A DNA stretch of 38,109 nucleotides from Candidatus Lokiarchaeota archaeon (GCA_014730275.1 WJIL01000024.1:1-38109), one strand, 5' to 3'; shown: positions 7,651 through 16,345, counted from the stretch's first letter. Numbers and translations: made by a program. Notes: generated by a model not told the origin, from the letters alone.

Positions 7651-9339
7651 TTGAATCCGAAAACCCTCAGAAGACTGGTATTCAGTGTAGCATTAATACT
7701 ACTTGTGTCAGGAACAACATTAGCCTGGGCGGTTCAAAACAACTTCGGCGGAGTTGTTGTGACAGAAGTAGATTTCATGGCTGAAGATGGTTCTCTCATA
7801 CACAGCACGCTTCAGAAACCGAGAGAAGCTGATGCATCCAATCCGCTTCCCGGTGTGCTTATTATTCACGGAGCTCTGCAGAATAAGGAGTGGGTGATGG
7901 GTTTCGGTATCGAGCTATCACGTCGCGGCTTTGTGGCCCTTACCATTGATGTAAACGGCCATGGGAATTCGGATGCGGGTAGTGGTAGTGGCGAAGCAGG
8001 TCTCGATTATCTCTCCGATTTAGATTTTGTAGATAGTGGTTCTCTTGGCATCATAGGCCATAGCATGGGAAGCTTCATCGCCGGCAGGGTGCTCAATGAA
8101 ACGAGCCAGCAGGTCGGAGCATTGGTAATCGTTGGCGGATCTGTGTTTGAATGGTACAATACTACACGACCAAACAATCTGCTAGTTACTGTGGGATCAT
8201 TCGATTCACTATTCCGCCAAGCTTCAGACAGGAGCTCACTCACCAAATGTTTTGATACCGATACAATCGAACCAGGTGTAACCTACGGTTCACACGATGA
8301 TGGTTCAGCTAGAAAGCTAGTAATTGCAAATACAAATCATCTCTTTGAGACAGTTGATCCTGTAATCATCGAAGAAAGTGTTGACTGGCTAGGTCGTTCA
8401 CTAGAACCAGATACATACAACACCGAGTTCCTTCCGAAGGAGAACCTCATCTATCCATTCTGGCTAGTAGGGGGTTTAATGGGAATCACTGGGTTGATTA
8501 TCAGCATTATCCCCTTGGCGGAGTTCATCACAGAGCATCCCTTCTTTTCATCATTGAACGATAGACAAGCAGTAGAGACATCGGAGAATCTACCTCTATA
8601 CAAAGGAGTAGTCTATGGTACGATAGGGCTTGTTAGTTTCTTTCCGCTTCTTGCTGTCGGTACCGTTCTCGAAACAACGGTAGACTTCCCGCAACGATAC
8701 GCATTGCCTGTTCTGTCTTGGATGTTAGGCACAACATTGTTACTGCTTGTTGTCGTCCGTATGTTAGATAGAGAAAGCTTGGGATGGATGTCTAAAGAGA
8801 GTCTGAAATCAATCAGCAAGGAGCGCCTAATCAGAGTCTTTCTCCTCGTTCTGGTCTTAGTCTCATGGCTTTATGCCTGTACATTGGTAGTGGATCTCGG
8901 ACTAGCGCTTGATTTCCGCTGCTTTCTCCCAGGATTGAATGACTTTACGGTTTCCCGTGCACTCCTATGGCCAATCTACAGTCTTGCCTTCCTACCGTAC
9001 TTCTTTGTAGAATCGAAATGGTTGTTGAGAATGAAAGGAGAAGCAGAGGATGTGAAAGGGTACATTCGATGGACCGTCAAGGGAGTTATTGCTAAGGTTC
9101 TACCCTACTTCGTTGTCATCAGCATACAGTACGGCGTAGGATTGGCAACCGGTGTTCCAATCGTCCCTGGTCTCATCGGTTTCTCGTTCCTATTCTTCTA
9201 TGCGTTTGCACCGTGGTTCATGGTCGCAGTGATTTTGTCAATATGGACCTATAGAGCTACGGGAGACGAACTAGTAGGTGCCCTTCTCAACAGCCTGTTA
9301 TTCGCATGGATGGTCGCAACCGTCCTTTCGTTTAGCTGA
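7651..9339 (+). CDS. Membrane protein with extracytoplasmic alpha/beta-hydrolase domain
   Basis: A 562-residue two-part protein. Residues 8-28 form a signal anchor. Residues about 35-250 are an alpha/beta hydrolase with the oxyanion-hole strand LIIHGA (70-75), nucleophile elbow GHSMGS (Ser138) and a late NTNHLF His (H230). From about residue 265 to the end are roughly seven or eight hydrophobic segments. The hydrolase should face outside the cell. Fusion of a dienelactone-hydrolase-like domain to a polytopic region is known in archaeal hypothetical proteins, but the function is unassigned. The start is TTG at 7651, supported by AAAGGAGA with 7-8 nt spacing. Conserved Cys200 may not be catalytic. 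Confidence 0.75.
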   Translation: MNPKTLRRLVFSVALILLVSGTTLAWAVQNNFGGVVVTEVDFMAEDGSLIHSTLQKPREADASNPLPGVLIIHGALQNKEWVMGFGIELSRRGFVALTIDVNGHGNSDAGSGSGEAGLDYLSDLDFVDSGSLGIIGHSMGSFIAGRVLNETSQQVGALVIVGGSVFEWYNTTRPNNLLVTVGSFDSLFRQASDRSSLTKCFDTDTIEPGVTYGSHDDGSARKLVIANTNHLFETVDPVIIEESVDWLGRSLEPDTYNTEFLPKENLIYPFWLVGGLMGITGLIISIIPLAEFITEHPFFSSLNDRQAVETSENLPLYKGVVYGTIGLVSFFPLLAVGTVLETTVDFPQRYALPVLSWMLGTTLLLLVVVRMLDRESLGWMSKESLKSISKERLIRVFLLVLVLVSWLYACTLVVDLGLALDFRCFLPGLNDFTVSRALLWPIYSLAFLPYFFVESKWLLRMKGEAEDVKGYIRWTVKGVIAKVLPYFVVISIQYGVGLATGVPIVPGLIGFSFLFFYAFAPWFMVAVILSIWTYRATGDELVGALLNSLLFAWMVATVLSFS

Positions 9340-9355
9340 ATAAGCGGCAGTGTAG

Positions 9356-9377
9356 CCCCCCATTCTAATATGGGGGG
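9356..9377. terminator. Bidirectional hairpin between convergent genes
   Basis: CCCCCCAT (9356-9363) pairs perfectly with ATGGGGGG (9370-9377) around a 6-nt loop. It sits in the 49-bp gap between the ends of the membrane hydrolase and the OYE-family gene. There is no long T run, but the stem is very stable on both strands. Confidence 0.7.
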
Positions 9378-9388
9378 GTTAATAGCTG

Positions 9389-10462
9389 TTAGCCCTGATG
9401 GCAGCGGAGCATCATTTTACCAAAGACATCCTCACCGAGACAGGCATCACAGCGGATACACTCCACCTCTTCTTGCCCATGCTTGATTTTGCGGACCAAA
9501 TCAGGTTCTCGTATGAAAGGACGACTCATGCTTATCAAATCACTCAGGCCTTGCTCGATTGCCTGCTCCATGGTTTTGCGTTCACGGAAACCGTTTACCA
9601 CAGATAGTGGCATTGGTTTTACGGTTTCTCTGATTTCAGCAGCATAGCCTGCAAAAGGAAGGTTCGCAAAGATGGGATCCTCATGACTTGCTCGGGATTC
9701 GAATTGCTTTTTTTTCCCAACACCATTTCCGCTTATTTCAAGCATATCTAGCCCTCGTTCGGCCATAGTTGAGGCAACCACCTTGCTATCCTCTATCGTA
9801 AATCCATTCTCACTGAAATCATCACAATTCAGCTTGAGAAGCACAGGCGCATCTTTGACTTGTTCTCGAACTTCATCATATACGCGCAGAAGGAACCGCA
9901 TTCGCTTTTGCAAATTCCCACCCCATTTGTCCTGGCGACGATTAGTCAACCTGCTAAGAAACTGAGAAATCAGATACCCGTGAGCACCGTGAATCTGAAT
10001 AGCGTCAAACCCAGCCTTAGCTGCTCGTTCTGCAGCGTCACCAAAAGCCTGGATTATATCTAGTATTTCATCTTCGGTAAGAGCTCTTGCTTTCCAACCA
10101 TTCCCCTCGTATTCACTTGGGCCAGCCCTATCCTTTTCATGGTAGATTCCAGCATGATTGAGCTGAGCCGCTATCTTTCCCCCGTGTTCATGCACTGCAT
10201 CTGTCAGTTCGTGTAATCGGGTAACATGTTCTTCATCGCTGATTCCAGCCATTCCTTCGTGGGCCTTTCCACTCTCCAAGACGTACAGATGACCTTTGAT
10301 TATCAGACCAACGTCACCTTTGGCAAGATTGCTATAGAGGTCGATGGCCGCATCGCGGACAACACCGTTTTTATCAGCGTAAGCCGATGTGGTAGCACTA
10401 CGCACAAACCGATTCCTAATCTCTAGGTCCCCAATGCGGCACGGTTCAAACAGAATGGACAT
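9389..10462 (-). CDS. NADH:flavin oxidoreductase, old yellow enzyme family, with C-terminal Cys cluster
   Basis: A 357-residue FMN TIM barrel. It opens LFEPCRIGDLEIRNRFVRS, carries the active-site HGAHGYL with SQFLSRLTNRR, and ends its barrel with the SMSRPFIREPDL phosphate/loop motif. The last 20 residues hold C-x2-C-x2-C-x12-C, close to the 4Fe-4S ligand set of 2,4-dienoyl-CoA reductase, but the protein stops there and lacks that enzyme's C-terminal FAD/NAD domains. It probably reduces an activated C=C bond, receiving electrons from a partner protein (inference). The start ATG has an AGGATGAG SD. The neighbouring acs gene is on the same strand but separated by a strong terminator. Confidence 0.9.
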   Translation of the reverse strand: MSILFEPCRIGDLEIRNRFVRSATTSAYADKNGVVRDAAIDLYSNLAKGDVGLIIKGHLYVLESGKAHEGMAGISDEEHVTRLHELTDAVHEHGGKIAAQLNHAGIYHEKDRAGPSEYEGNGWKARALTEDEILDIIQAFGDAAERAAKAGFDAIQIHGAHGYLISQFLSRLTNRRQDKWGGNLQKRMRFLLRVYDEVREQVKDAPVLLKLNCDDFSENGFTIEDSKVVASTMAERGLDMLEISGNGVGKKKQFESRASHEDPIFANLPFAGYAAEIRETVKPMPLSVVNGFRERKTMEQAIEQGLSDLISMSRPFIREPDLVRKIKHGQEEVECIRCDACLGEDVFGKMMLRCHQG

Positions 10463-10581
10463 CTCTCATCCTGAAGAAGAGAAAGATTGTATGTTTTGAA
10501 GATTGTGACACGCCAATGACAGAAATTATGTTTACGTTCTACGTTGGGAGGAATGTCGATTCTGAAAACTGCATATTCTTA

Positions 10582-10621
10582 GAAAAAAAGAAAACGGAAG
10601 GGAGAGGCCAGAGGCCCCTCC
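10582..10621 (-). terminator. Terminator of acs
   Basis: On the minus strand a 9-bp stem (GGAGGGGCC/GGCCTCTCC, one wobble pair; 10613-10621 with 10601-10609) with a 3-nt loop is followed by a T-rich tract (10582-10594), 12 nt after the acs stop. Confidence 0.8.
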
Positions 10622-10632
10622 GGTAATCTAAT

Positions 10633-12624
10633 CTATTCTACTCGCTCTTGAACAAGGGTTTCAACGACTGTTGGGTCAGCCAAGGTGGTTGTGTCACCAA
10701 GGTCGTCTACCTCGCCAGCAGCAATCTTCTTCAGAATACGACGCATAATCTTCCCAGAGCGTGTCTTGGGGAGGGCATCAGCAAACTGGATTTTCGCTGG
10801 AGTAGCAATCGGACCAACCTCTGAACGGACGTGGTTCTTCAATTCGCCCTTCAGATCGTCAGATTTCTCTATGCCCTGCTTGAGTGTGATGTAGGCATAG
10901 ATATCCTCACCCTTGATTTCGTGCGGGAATCCAACAACTGCTGTTTCTGCGACAGCTGGATGGGATACGAGAGCTGACTCGATTTCTGCGGTACCGAGCC
11001 TGTGTCCAGATACTTTGAGCACATCGTCGATTCTGCCTACAATGAAGTAGTAGCCATCATCGTTGAAGCGTGCACCATCACCAGTGAAGTACATTGGATT
11101 ACCATTGTCTGGATCCCTGTACTGTGACCAGTAGGTATCGATGAACCTTTGGTGGTTGCCGTATACTGTCCTCATCAGACCAGGCCAGGGTTGCTTGATA
11201 CATAGATAGCCACCCTCGTTAGCATCGACGGGCTGACCGGTTTCATCAACGATGGTCGGATCAATTCCGAAGTATGGGAATGTAGCACTACTAGGAATGA
11301 GATCATCAGCACCAGGTAGTGGTGTTATAACAACACCGCCAGTCTCGGTCTGCCAGTAGGTGTCCACAATTGGACATTTCTTCTTGCCTACCACTTCGTA
11401 GTACCATAACCATGCCTCAGGATTAATCGGCTCACCAACGGTGCCAAGCAGGTTGAGTGATGAAAGGTCGTGTTTCTCAACGGGTTCGTCACCGTAGCGC
11501 ATGAGAGCACGGATAGCGGTTGGTGCAGTGTAGAACTGGTTGACCTCCCAGCGATCTACTTCATGCCAGAACCTGTCAGGCTCAGGCCAGATAGCGCCTT
11601 CGTACATCATCGATGTCGAGCCTGCGCTCAGTGGGCCGTATACGATGTAAGAGTGGCCAGTAATCCAGCCAATGTCAGCTGTGCACCAGTAGACATCACC
11701 TTCGTGCCAGTCAAAAATGTCCAGGAAGGTCTTTGTTGTGTAGACCATGTAGCCTCCAACTGTGTGAAGCACACCCTTTGGCTTTCCTGTGGAGCCCGAC
11801 GTGTACAGGATGAATAATGGGTCTTCTGCATTCATCCATGCTGGCTCGCACTCGTCGTCAACCTTCTCATATTCCTCGTGATACCAGACATCGCGGTCAT
11901 CGTCCCATGGAATATCATTGCCCAAACGCTGGACAACAAGAACCGTCTTGATTATGTCTAGGTCCTCAACAGCATCGTCTGCCTTGGTTTTCTGCACGAG
12001 TTCCTTGCCACTGCGGTAGTAACCGTCTGATGTGATAAGAATCTCAGCATCACAGTCAAGAATCCTGTCCTTGACAGATTCGGAACTGAATCCACCGAAG
12101 ACAATACTGTGAACTGCACCAATTCGAACACATGCCAGCATGATGATGGCAAGCTCAGGAATCATCGGCATGTACATGGCGACTCTGTCACCCTTCTCCA
12201 CACCAAGATTCTTCAGTACATTGGCAGCCTTGTTCACTTCTGAGAGAAGCTCACTGTAGGTGTAGGTCTTTGACTCATCCAGGGGCTCACCCTGCCAAAT
12301 GAGTGCGACCTGATCGCCCTTACCAGCCTCGACATGTTTGTCAAGACAGTTGTATGCCATGTTGGTAACGCCGTCTTCGAACCATGTGAAACGAGCTTCG
12401 TCAGGATCTTTCCAGTCAAAGCCCTTAGTAGGCTCTTTTTTCCAGTAGCACAAATCTTTCGCAGTCTCTAACCAGAACTCGTCGGGATCCTCCAGTGACT
12501 TTTCCCACAGCTTCATACGCTCTTCGTGACTCTTGATGTAAGCCTTGTCACGGAAGCTGTCAGGCGGGGAGAATCTCCGCTCTTCGTCCATGATAACTTG
12601 GATTTTCTTTTCGTCCTTTGACAT
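10633..12624 (-). CDS. acs: Acetyl-CoA synthetase, AMP-forming
   Basis: Activates acetate to acetyl-CoA via acetyl-AMP. With the chosen start the protein is 663 residues, the family's usual length. The ATP-binding P-loop YTSGSTGKPKG, TYWQTETGG, YFTGDGARFNDDGYYFIVGRIDD with the hinge region, and the C-terminal regulatory Lys in KTRSGKIMRR are all present. ATG 12624 (next to ATG 12627) follows AGGTG at good spacing; an upstream in-frame ATG at 12759 would add 45 residues with no family resemblance and is probably leader. SatP lies upstream on the same strand and the CoA hydrolase/transferase is divergent from SatP, giving an acetate uptake and activation cluster. Confidence 0.96.
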   Translation of the reverse strand: MSKDEKKIQVIMDEERRFSPPDSFRDKAYIKSHEERMKLWEKSLEDPDEFWLETAKDLCYWKKEPTKGFDWKDPDEARFTWFEDGVTNMAYNCLDKHVEAGKGDQVALIWQGEPLDESKTYTYSELLSEVNKAANVLKNLGVEKGDRVAMYMPMIPELAIIMLACVRIGAVHSIVFGGFSSESVKDRILDCDAEILITSDGYYRSGKELVQKTKADDAVEDLDIIKTVLVVQRLGNDIPWDDDRDVWYHEEYEKVDDECEPAWMNAEDPLFILYTSGSTGKPKGVLHTVGGYMVYTTKTFLDIFDWHEGDVYWCTADIGWITGHSYIVYGPLSAGSTSMMYEGAIWPEPDRFWHEVDRWEVNQFYTAPTAIRALMRYGDEPVEKHDLSSLNLLGTVGEPINPEAWLWYYEVVGKKKCPIVDTYWQTETGGVVITPLPGADDLIPSSATFPYFGIDPTIVDETGQPVDANEGGYLCIKQPWPGLMRTVYGNHQRFIDTYWSQYRDPDNGNPMYFTGDGARFNDDGYYFIVGRIDDVLKVSGHRLGTAEIESALVSHPAVAETAVVGFPHEIKGEDIYAYITLKQGIEKSDDLKGELKNHVRSEVGPIATPAKIQFADALPKTRSGKIMRRILKKIAAGEVDDLGDTTTLADPTVVETLVQERVE

Positions 12625-12781
12625 CATAAGCACCTGATGTACGGTCGATAGCTTTTGTCGAAGGCAGAAATAGACCTTTATGAAGCTTATCCATGAACCA
12701 AAGAAAATCCTTCCGGGAGAGAGAACCGCCCTAGTTGCAGAAACAACCCTATGCAACATATGCTAATTGTTTGTTTGCTTT

Positions 12782-12790
12782 CATATACAA
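12782..12790 (-). promoter_or_regulatory. TATA box for acs
   Basis: Minus-strand TTGTATATG centred about 26 nt before 12759. It predicts a transcript starting near 12759 and a leader of about 135 nt before the SD-supported acs ATG, unless translation starts leaderlessly at the ATG at 12759. Confidence 0.45.
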
Positions 12791-12799
12791 GTGAGTCAA

Positions 12800-12846
12800 G
12801 TAAAAAAAAGAGGGTATAAAAAAAGAAAGGAGGGAGGGCTGCCCTC
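12800..12846 (-). terminator. Terminator after satP
   Basis: The near-perfect inverted repeat GAGGGC-T-GCCCTC (12834-12846), 29 nt after the satP stop, is followed on the minus strand by two T-rich runs (12817-12827 and 12802-12809). It probably separates or attenuates satP and acs transcription. Confidence 0.5.
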
Positions 12847-12875
12847 AATAAGCGGCAGCACAGCCCAAATTGCGA

Positions 12876-13457
12876 TTATTCTTCAACAGGGAATATTGGC
12901 CAGCCGTTGACCTCAGCCATGGCCAAGTAGAATGCGCTACCTCCACAAACGACGCCTTCAATTCCAGCCGCGATGGCCAGTGCTTCTCCTGCAGCAGTTG
13001 AGCCGACATAAACAAGAAGGTCAGCAGCAGACAGCATGAAGAAAAGGACAAACAGTGAGAAGAACACAAACTGAAGCACACGGTTCGTCTTCAGGGTGCC
13101 GAAGAACATCAAGAATGTGAAGACTCCCCAGCAGAACAGGTACGCAGACATGGAACCCTTATCCACAGCTGCAGCCCATGCTGGGTCAAGCGATGCAAAC
13201 ACTTGCAGAAATACGAAGGTCATCCAGAAGAGACCATATGATGTGAATGCAACAGTTCCGAAGGTATTCCCTTTTCTGAATTCCATTAGACCCGCAATAA
13301 TCTGAGCGAATCCGCCATAGAAGATACCCATGGCGAAGATCATGCCCAGACTGGTACTGGCCGCGATAAGACCGGCAGTTCTCAGGTTCAGAAGAACCGT
13401 GGTCATACCGAAGCCAATCAATCCTAGCGGAGCCGGGTTGGCTAATTCATCTGACAT
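12876..13457 (-). CDS. satP: Acetate/succinate transporter, GPR1/FUN34/YaaH (SatP) family
   Basis: A 193-residue polytopic protein with the family N-terminal signature NPAPLGL at residues 7-13 followed by six hydrophobic segments, as in SatP/YaaH and Methanosarcina AceTr. These proteins move acetate (and succinate) across the cell membrane, coupled to protons or as a channel. The ATG at 13457 has a GAGGTGGAG SD, and a TATA box (13512-13520) gives a short leader. Its position between acs and the acetyl-CoA hydrolase/transferase strongly supports acetate as the substrate. Confidence 0.93.
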   Translation of the reverse strand: MSDELANPAPLGLIGFGMTTVLLNLRTAGLIAASTSLGMIFAMGIFYGGFAQIIAGLMEFRKGNTFGTVAFTSYGLFWMTFVFLQVFASLDPAWAAAVDKGSMSAYLFCWGVFTFLMFFGTLKTNRVLQFVFFSLFVLFFMLSAADLLVYVGSTAAGEALAIAAGIEGVVCGGSAFYLAMAEVNGWPIFPVEE

Positions 13458-13511
13458 TTTGTCTCCACCTCATAACGTAGGTGATTAGTTTGGCCGATAG
13501 ACTTTCGGCCG

Positions 13512-13520
13512 CTATTTATT
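13512..13520 (-). promoter_or_regulatory. TATA box for satP
   Basis: Minus-strand AATAAATAG, about 58 nt before the satP ATG. Initiation 25-27 nt downstream would give a leader of roughly 30 nt that includes the GGTGG SD. The same 197-bp gap must hold the promoter of the divergent CoA hydrolase gene. Confidence 0.4.
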
Positions 13521-13654
13521 CCTTCCCCTGAAAAGAATAGCTTCGATTCTATGCAATGGGAGATATACACTATTCAGGCAAAATGGGGCTTCCGCTTGGA
13601 AACGTCTATATGTGCATGCGAAATCGAATACCTGCAGAAATCGAGGTAAGATAC

Positions 13655-15541
13655 ATGCCGGAAGATTGGAAGGAGAAGTATAGCGACAAAATCTTGAGTG
13701 CCGCAAAAGCCATCAAGAAGATTAAGCGGGGTGAGCGAATATTCCTGGGTACTGGTTGCGGGGTACCATATCATTTGGTGCAAGAACTCGCCAACAACGC
13801 GACTCACATGGCAGACAATGAAATAGTGCATCTCCTAACCCTTGGAGATACACCTTCTGCGGATCCCAAATTCCAGGAACAATTCAGGCACAACTCCTTC
13901 TTCATCAGTGAGAACATGCGTGATGCTGTAGCGGAAGGTCGAGCCGACTATACGCCAATCATGTTGAGCGATATCCCCGATTTGTTCAGAAAGAGACGAA
14001 TGCCTATAGATGCAGCTCTCATCCAAGTCAGTCCACCTGACGAGCATGGATACTGCTCCCTTGGGATTTCAGTAGACATCACCAAATCCGGGGCCGAAAG
14101 CGCAGACATGATCATCGCCCAGGTCAACGACAGAATGCCAATCACCTTGGGAGATACCTTCCTAAACGTACGTGACATCGATTACCTCGTGCCCTTCAAC
14201 GAACCCTTACGTCACTTCGAATCTGCTGAGATAACTGAAGTTGTTGACAGGATAGGTGCATATACTGCAAGGCTCATTGAAAACGAGTCCACCTTAGAGC
14301 TTGGTATCGGTGCTCTACCCCAGTCAGTTTGTAACAACCTGCTCGAGTCTGGGGTCAGAGATCTTGGCATTCATACAGAGATGTTCAGTGACAGCCTGAT
14401 TCCCTTGATAGAAGAGGGTGTCGTAACCTGTAAGGAGAAAACATTGCATCGCGGGAAGGTCATTGCAAGTTTTGCTATGGGCTCAGAGAAGCTCTACGAT
14501 TATGTTGACGAGAATCCTTTCTTCGAATTTCATCCCTCAGAATATGTAAACGACCCATACGTCATCGGCCAGAATAACAAGATGGTCGCCATCAATTCAG
14601 CTCTGGAAATAGACCTTACCGGCCAAGTATGTGCAGATTCAATTGGTCACAAGTTCTACAGCGGTATTGGCGGACAGGTTGATTTCATCCGAGGAGCAGC
14701 CAGATCGCCCAATGGTCGAGCAATTATCTGTATGCCATCAACAGCCAAGAACGGAAATGTATCTCGTATAGTCCCCAGATTGAGTGAAGGCGCAGGCGTA
14801 GTAACAACACGAGGGGACGTTGATTATGTTGTTACCGAGTACGGACTAGCTACATTGCATGGTAAAACGATACGAGAACGTGTACTTTCACTCATTGCTA
14901 TCGCACACCCGGACTTCCGAAACGACTTGCTCGAAGCAGCAAAGAAAATGCAATACGTTTTCGAAGATCAGGTGCCCTTCCAGACGAAAGGCACCTATTT
15001 TGCTTCAGAGTATGAGGTCCAAGATACCTTCAGAGGACCCGAAGGAAATGAAATCAATGTGAAACTGAGATTGATCCGGCCAGATGATACCGACCGGATA
15101 AAGGATCTCTTTTACGATTTGTCTGAAGAGAGCGTGTTCTTCAGATTCCTGTCACCGCTCAAGTCCATACGAAGACAGACTCTGCAACAGTTCTACGATG
15201 TTGACCAGGAACGAGACATATCGATAGTGGCAACAATCAGACCAGACGTGGGGGGCGAATCCGAGAAAGTCATCGGTGCAGGAAGATATCTCCTCAACAG
15301 AAGCACAAACGAAGCCGAGTTCGCTCTAGTAGTACAAGATGAATACCAGAGTAGAGGGATTGGAACGTTCATTCTCAATCATTTGATGCGCATCGCCAAA
15401 AGCAAGGGTGTGGACAAATTCGTGGCTTATGTCCATCCACGAAACCAGCCTATGATTCGATTCTTGCATCAGACGGGTAAAGTCATCGAGAGCAGACTAT
15501 CAGTGGCTGATTCCGAGTATATATTCAAGCTCAAGCTGTAG
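13655..15541 (+). CDS. Bifunctional acetyl-CoA hydrolase/CoA-transferase with C-terminal GNAT acetyltransferase domain
   Basis: 628 residues. The first approximately 430 are a class I CoA-transferase/acetyl-CoA hydrolase like 4-hydroxybutyrate CoA-transferase: GTGCGVPYHLVQEL, HGYCSLGISVD, GIGALPQSV, LGIHTEMFSD with the likely catalytic Glu, SGIGGQVDFIRGA and VTEYGLATLHGKT. The last approximately 150 are a GNAT domain with the acetyl-CoA loop QSRGIGTFILNHLM. The domain pair is a recognised family; the GNAT part may acetylate a protein lysine such as the one in Acs (inference). The start chosen is ATG 13655, preceded by GAGGTAAG; an ATG at 13556 lacks an SD. It is divergent from satP and is probably the acetate-releasing or CoA-recycling arm of the acetate cluster. 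Confidence 0.9.
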   Translation: MPEDWKEKYSDKILSAAKAIKKIKRGERIFLGTGCGVPYHLVQELANNATHMADNEIVHLLTLGDTPSADPKFQEQFRHNSFFISENMRDAVAEGRADYTPIMLSDIPDLFRKRRMPIDAALIQVSPPDEHGYCSLGISVDITKSGAESADMIIAQVNDRMPITLGDTFLNVRDIDYLVPFNEPLRHFESAEITEVVDRIGAYTARLIENESTLELGIGALPQSVCNNLLESGVRDLGIHTEMFSDSLIPLIEEGVVTCKEKTLHRGKVIASFAMGSEKLYDYVDENPFFEFHPSEYVNDPYVIGQNNKMVAINSALEIDLTGQVCADSIGHKFYSGIGGQVDFIRGAARSPNGRAIICMPSTAKNGNVSRIVPRLSEGAGVVTTRGDVDYVVTEYGLATLHGKTIRERVLSLIAIAHPDFRNDLLEAAKKMQYVFEDQVPFQTKGTYFASEYEVQDTFRGPEGNEINVKLRLIRPDDTDRIKDLFYDLSEESVFFRFLSPLKSIRRQTLQQFYDVDQERDISIVATIRPDVGGESEKVIGAGRYLLNRSTNEAEFALVVQDEYQSRGIGTFILNHLMRIAKSKGVDKFVAYVHPRNQPMIRFLHQTGKVIESRLSVADSEYIFKLKL

Positions 15542-15545
15542 TCAA

Positions 15546-16013
15546 TTAGAGGAGTTCGGTTTCGGGTCCTGCTGCTACATCCATGGGACGCATGCCACGG
15601 TGGATTTTGGAAATCCAGTCGTCATATACCTCTATATCATGAAAACCCTCAATCCTCGCAACAGGCATTCCTCGCTTCAAAGCAACCACAAGGGGTACCC
15701 CAAACACCTCAAAGCTCTCTCGTACCTTCGGAACTTCGTCGATGTTCACTTTCCCGAAGAACACTTTTCCTTCATAGTCTGAAGCCAGTTCCTCCATTAT
15801 CGGCATTAGGCGTTTGCAATGAGGGCATTGCTGCCGGTATAATTCGACAACTGCGGTGCGAGACTGCCGTAATTCATGTACTTCGTTCATACTGCTGAGA
15901 TCGTTCAGTTCGCCGTTGGCTTTTTGGTCCTTCTCATCCTTCGCCATGGCCATCTCAAGGCGTTTCGCCATATCTTCTACGTTGCTTCCTTCGGGCTTCT
16001 CGTCTGGAGACAT
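15546..16013 (-). CDS. Thioredoxin-like protein with charged N-terminal extension
   Basis: About 155 residues. Residues 1-50 are a charged, probably helical extension; the thioredoxin fold follows with VVELYRQQCPHCKRLMP, giving a C-P-H-C active site (as in DsbA rather than the CGPC of classic thioredoxin), and the cis-Pro in FGVPLVVAL. It is cytoplasmic, with no signal peptide. Probable role: disulfide exchange or detoxification; partners are unknown. The start ATG 16013 follows GGGTG; a GTG lies 3 codons earlier. It converges on the CoA hydrolase gene with a 4-bp gap. Confidence 0.85.
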   Translation of the reverse strand: MSPDEKPEGSNVEDMAKRLEMAMAKDEKDQKANGELNDLSSMNEVHELRQSRTAVVELYRQQCPHCKRLMPIMEELASDYEGKVFFGKVNIDEVPKVRESFEVFGVPLVVALKRGMPVARIEGFHDIEVYDDWISKIHRGMRPMDVAAGPETELL

Positions 16014-16146
16014 CTGCAGCACCCATTCTTGGAGAGGTTATCAGTGAAGCAATAATACTGCTCTGTTATAGGGGCTTCTTGTGTGTAAGGTGCAAACCAA
16101 TATTCACTCTCTACTGCTGATGTGACAACCTGATGCCAACATAACC

Positions 16147-16154
16147 TTTTTATC
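16147..16154 (+). promoter_or_regulatory. TATA box for tRNA-Ile
   Basis: TTTTTATC preceded by a BRE-like AACC, about 50 nt before the mature tRNA 5' end. Initiation near 16177 would leave a leader of about 24 nt for RNase P to remove. Confidence 0.4.
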
Positions 16155-16220
16155 AAGAACGAAAGGTACCGAGTCAGTGTCACCACCATTCACATAGTTC
16201 GGGCCCGTGGCATAGCCTGG

Positions 16221-16244
16221 AGAGACTGTATAAATCTCGGGTTA
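16221..16244 (+). other. tRNA-Ile intron 1 (D-loop, between positions 19 and 20), 24 nt
   Basis: Forms a textbook bulge-helix-bulge: central helix GCCT/GGGT (16215-16218 with 16239-16242, two wobbles), 3-nt bulges GGA (16219-16221) and TAT (16243-16245), and inner helix GAGA/TCTC (16222-16225 with 16235-16238). Cutting after the second nucleotide of each bulge gives loop AGCCTGGTTA. Confidence 0.82.
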
Positions 16245-16263
16245 TTATTGCACCGCTCTGATA

Positions 16264-16295
16264 TGCGGGTGAAAGCCACAGTCTTCCGCTCATTT
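16264..16295 (+). other. tRNA-Ile intron 2 (canonical 37/38), 32 nt
   Basis: The outer helix is the anticodon stem, the central helix is TGA/TCA (16259-16261 with 16290-16292), and the inner helix is GCGG/CCGC (16265-16268 with 16286-16289). Removal joins CTGATA to A38, recreating the standard Ile anticodon loop. Confidence 0.85.
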
Positions 16296-16316
16296 AGGCG
16301 GGAAGCGGGTGTTCAA

Positions 16317-16345
16317 TCGGCTACGGATTTCCCGTGTCGGGACAA
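16317..16345 (+). other. tRNA-Ile intron 3 (T-loop, 58/59), 29 nt
   Basis: The helix TGTTC/GGACA (16310-16314 with 16340-16344) is followed by a 3-nt bulge AAT and an inner hairpin (16318-16321 with 16336-16339, then ACGG/CCGT). The 3' bulge is looser, about 5 nt. Removal yields T-loop TTCAAAT. The exact boundary could shift by one nucleotide because of the A run. Confidence 0.75.

Noticed and set aside
12624-12759. 45-residue N-terminal extension of Acs
   Set aside because: The ATG at 12759 sits where transcription should begin, but the SD before ATG 12624 and family length place the protein start there. Leaderless use of 12759 cannot be fully excluded.
13556-13654. Longer start for the acetyl-CoA hydrolase-GNAT protein
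   Set aside because: The ATG at 13556 has no SD and the added 33 residues lack family features, whereas ATG 13655 follows GAGGTAAG.
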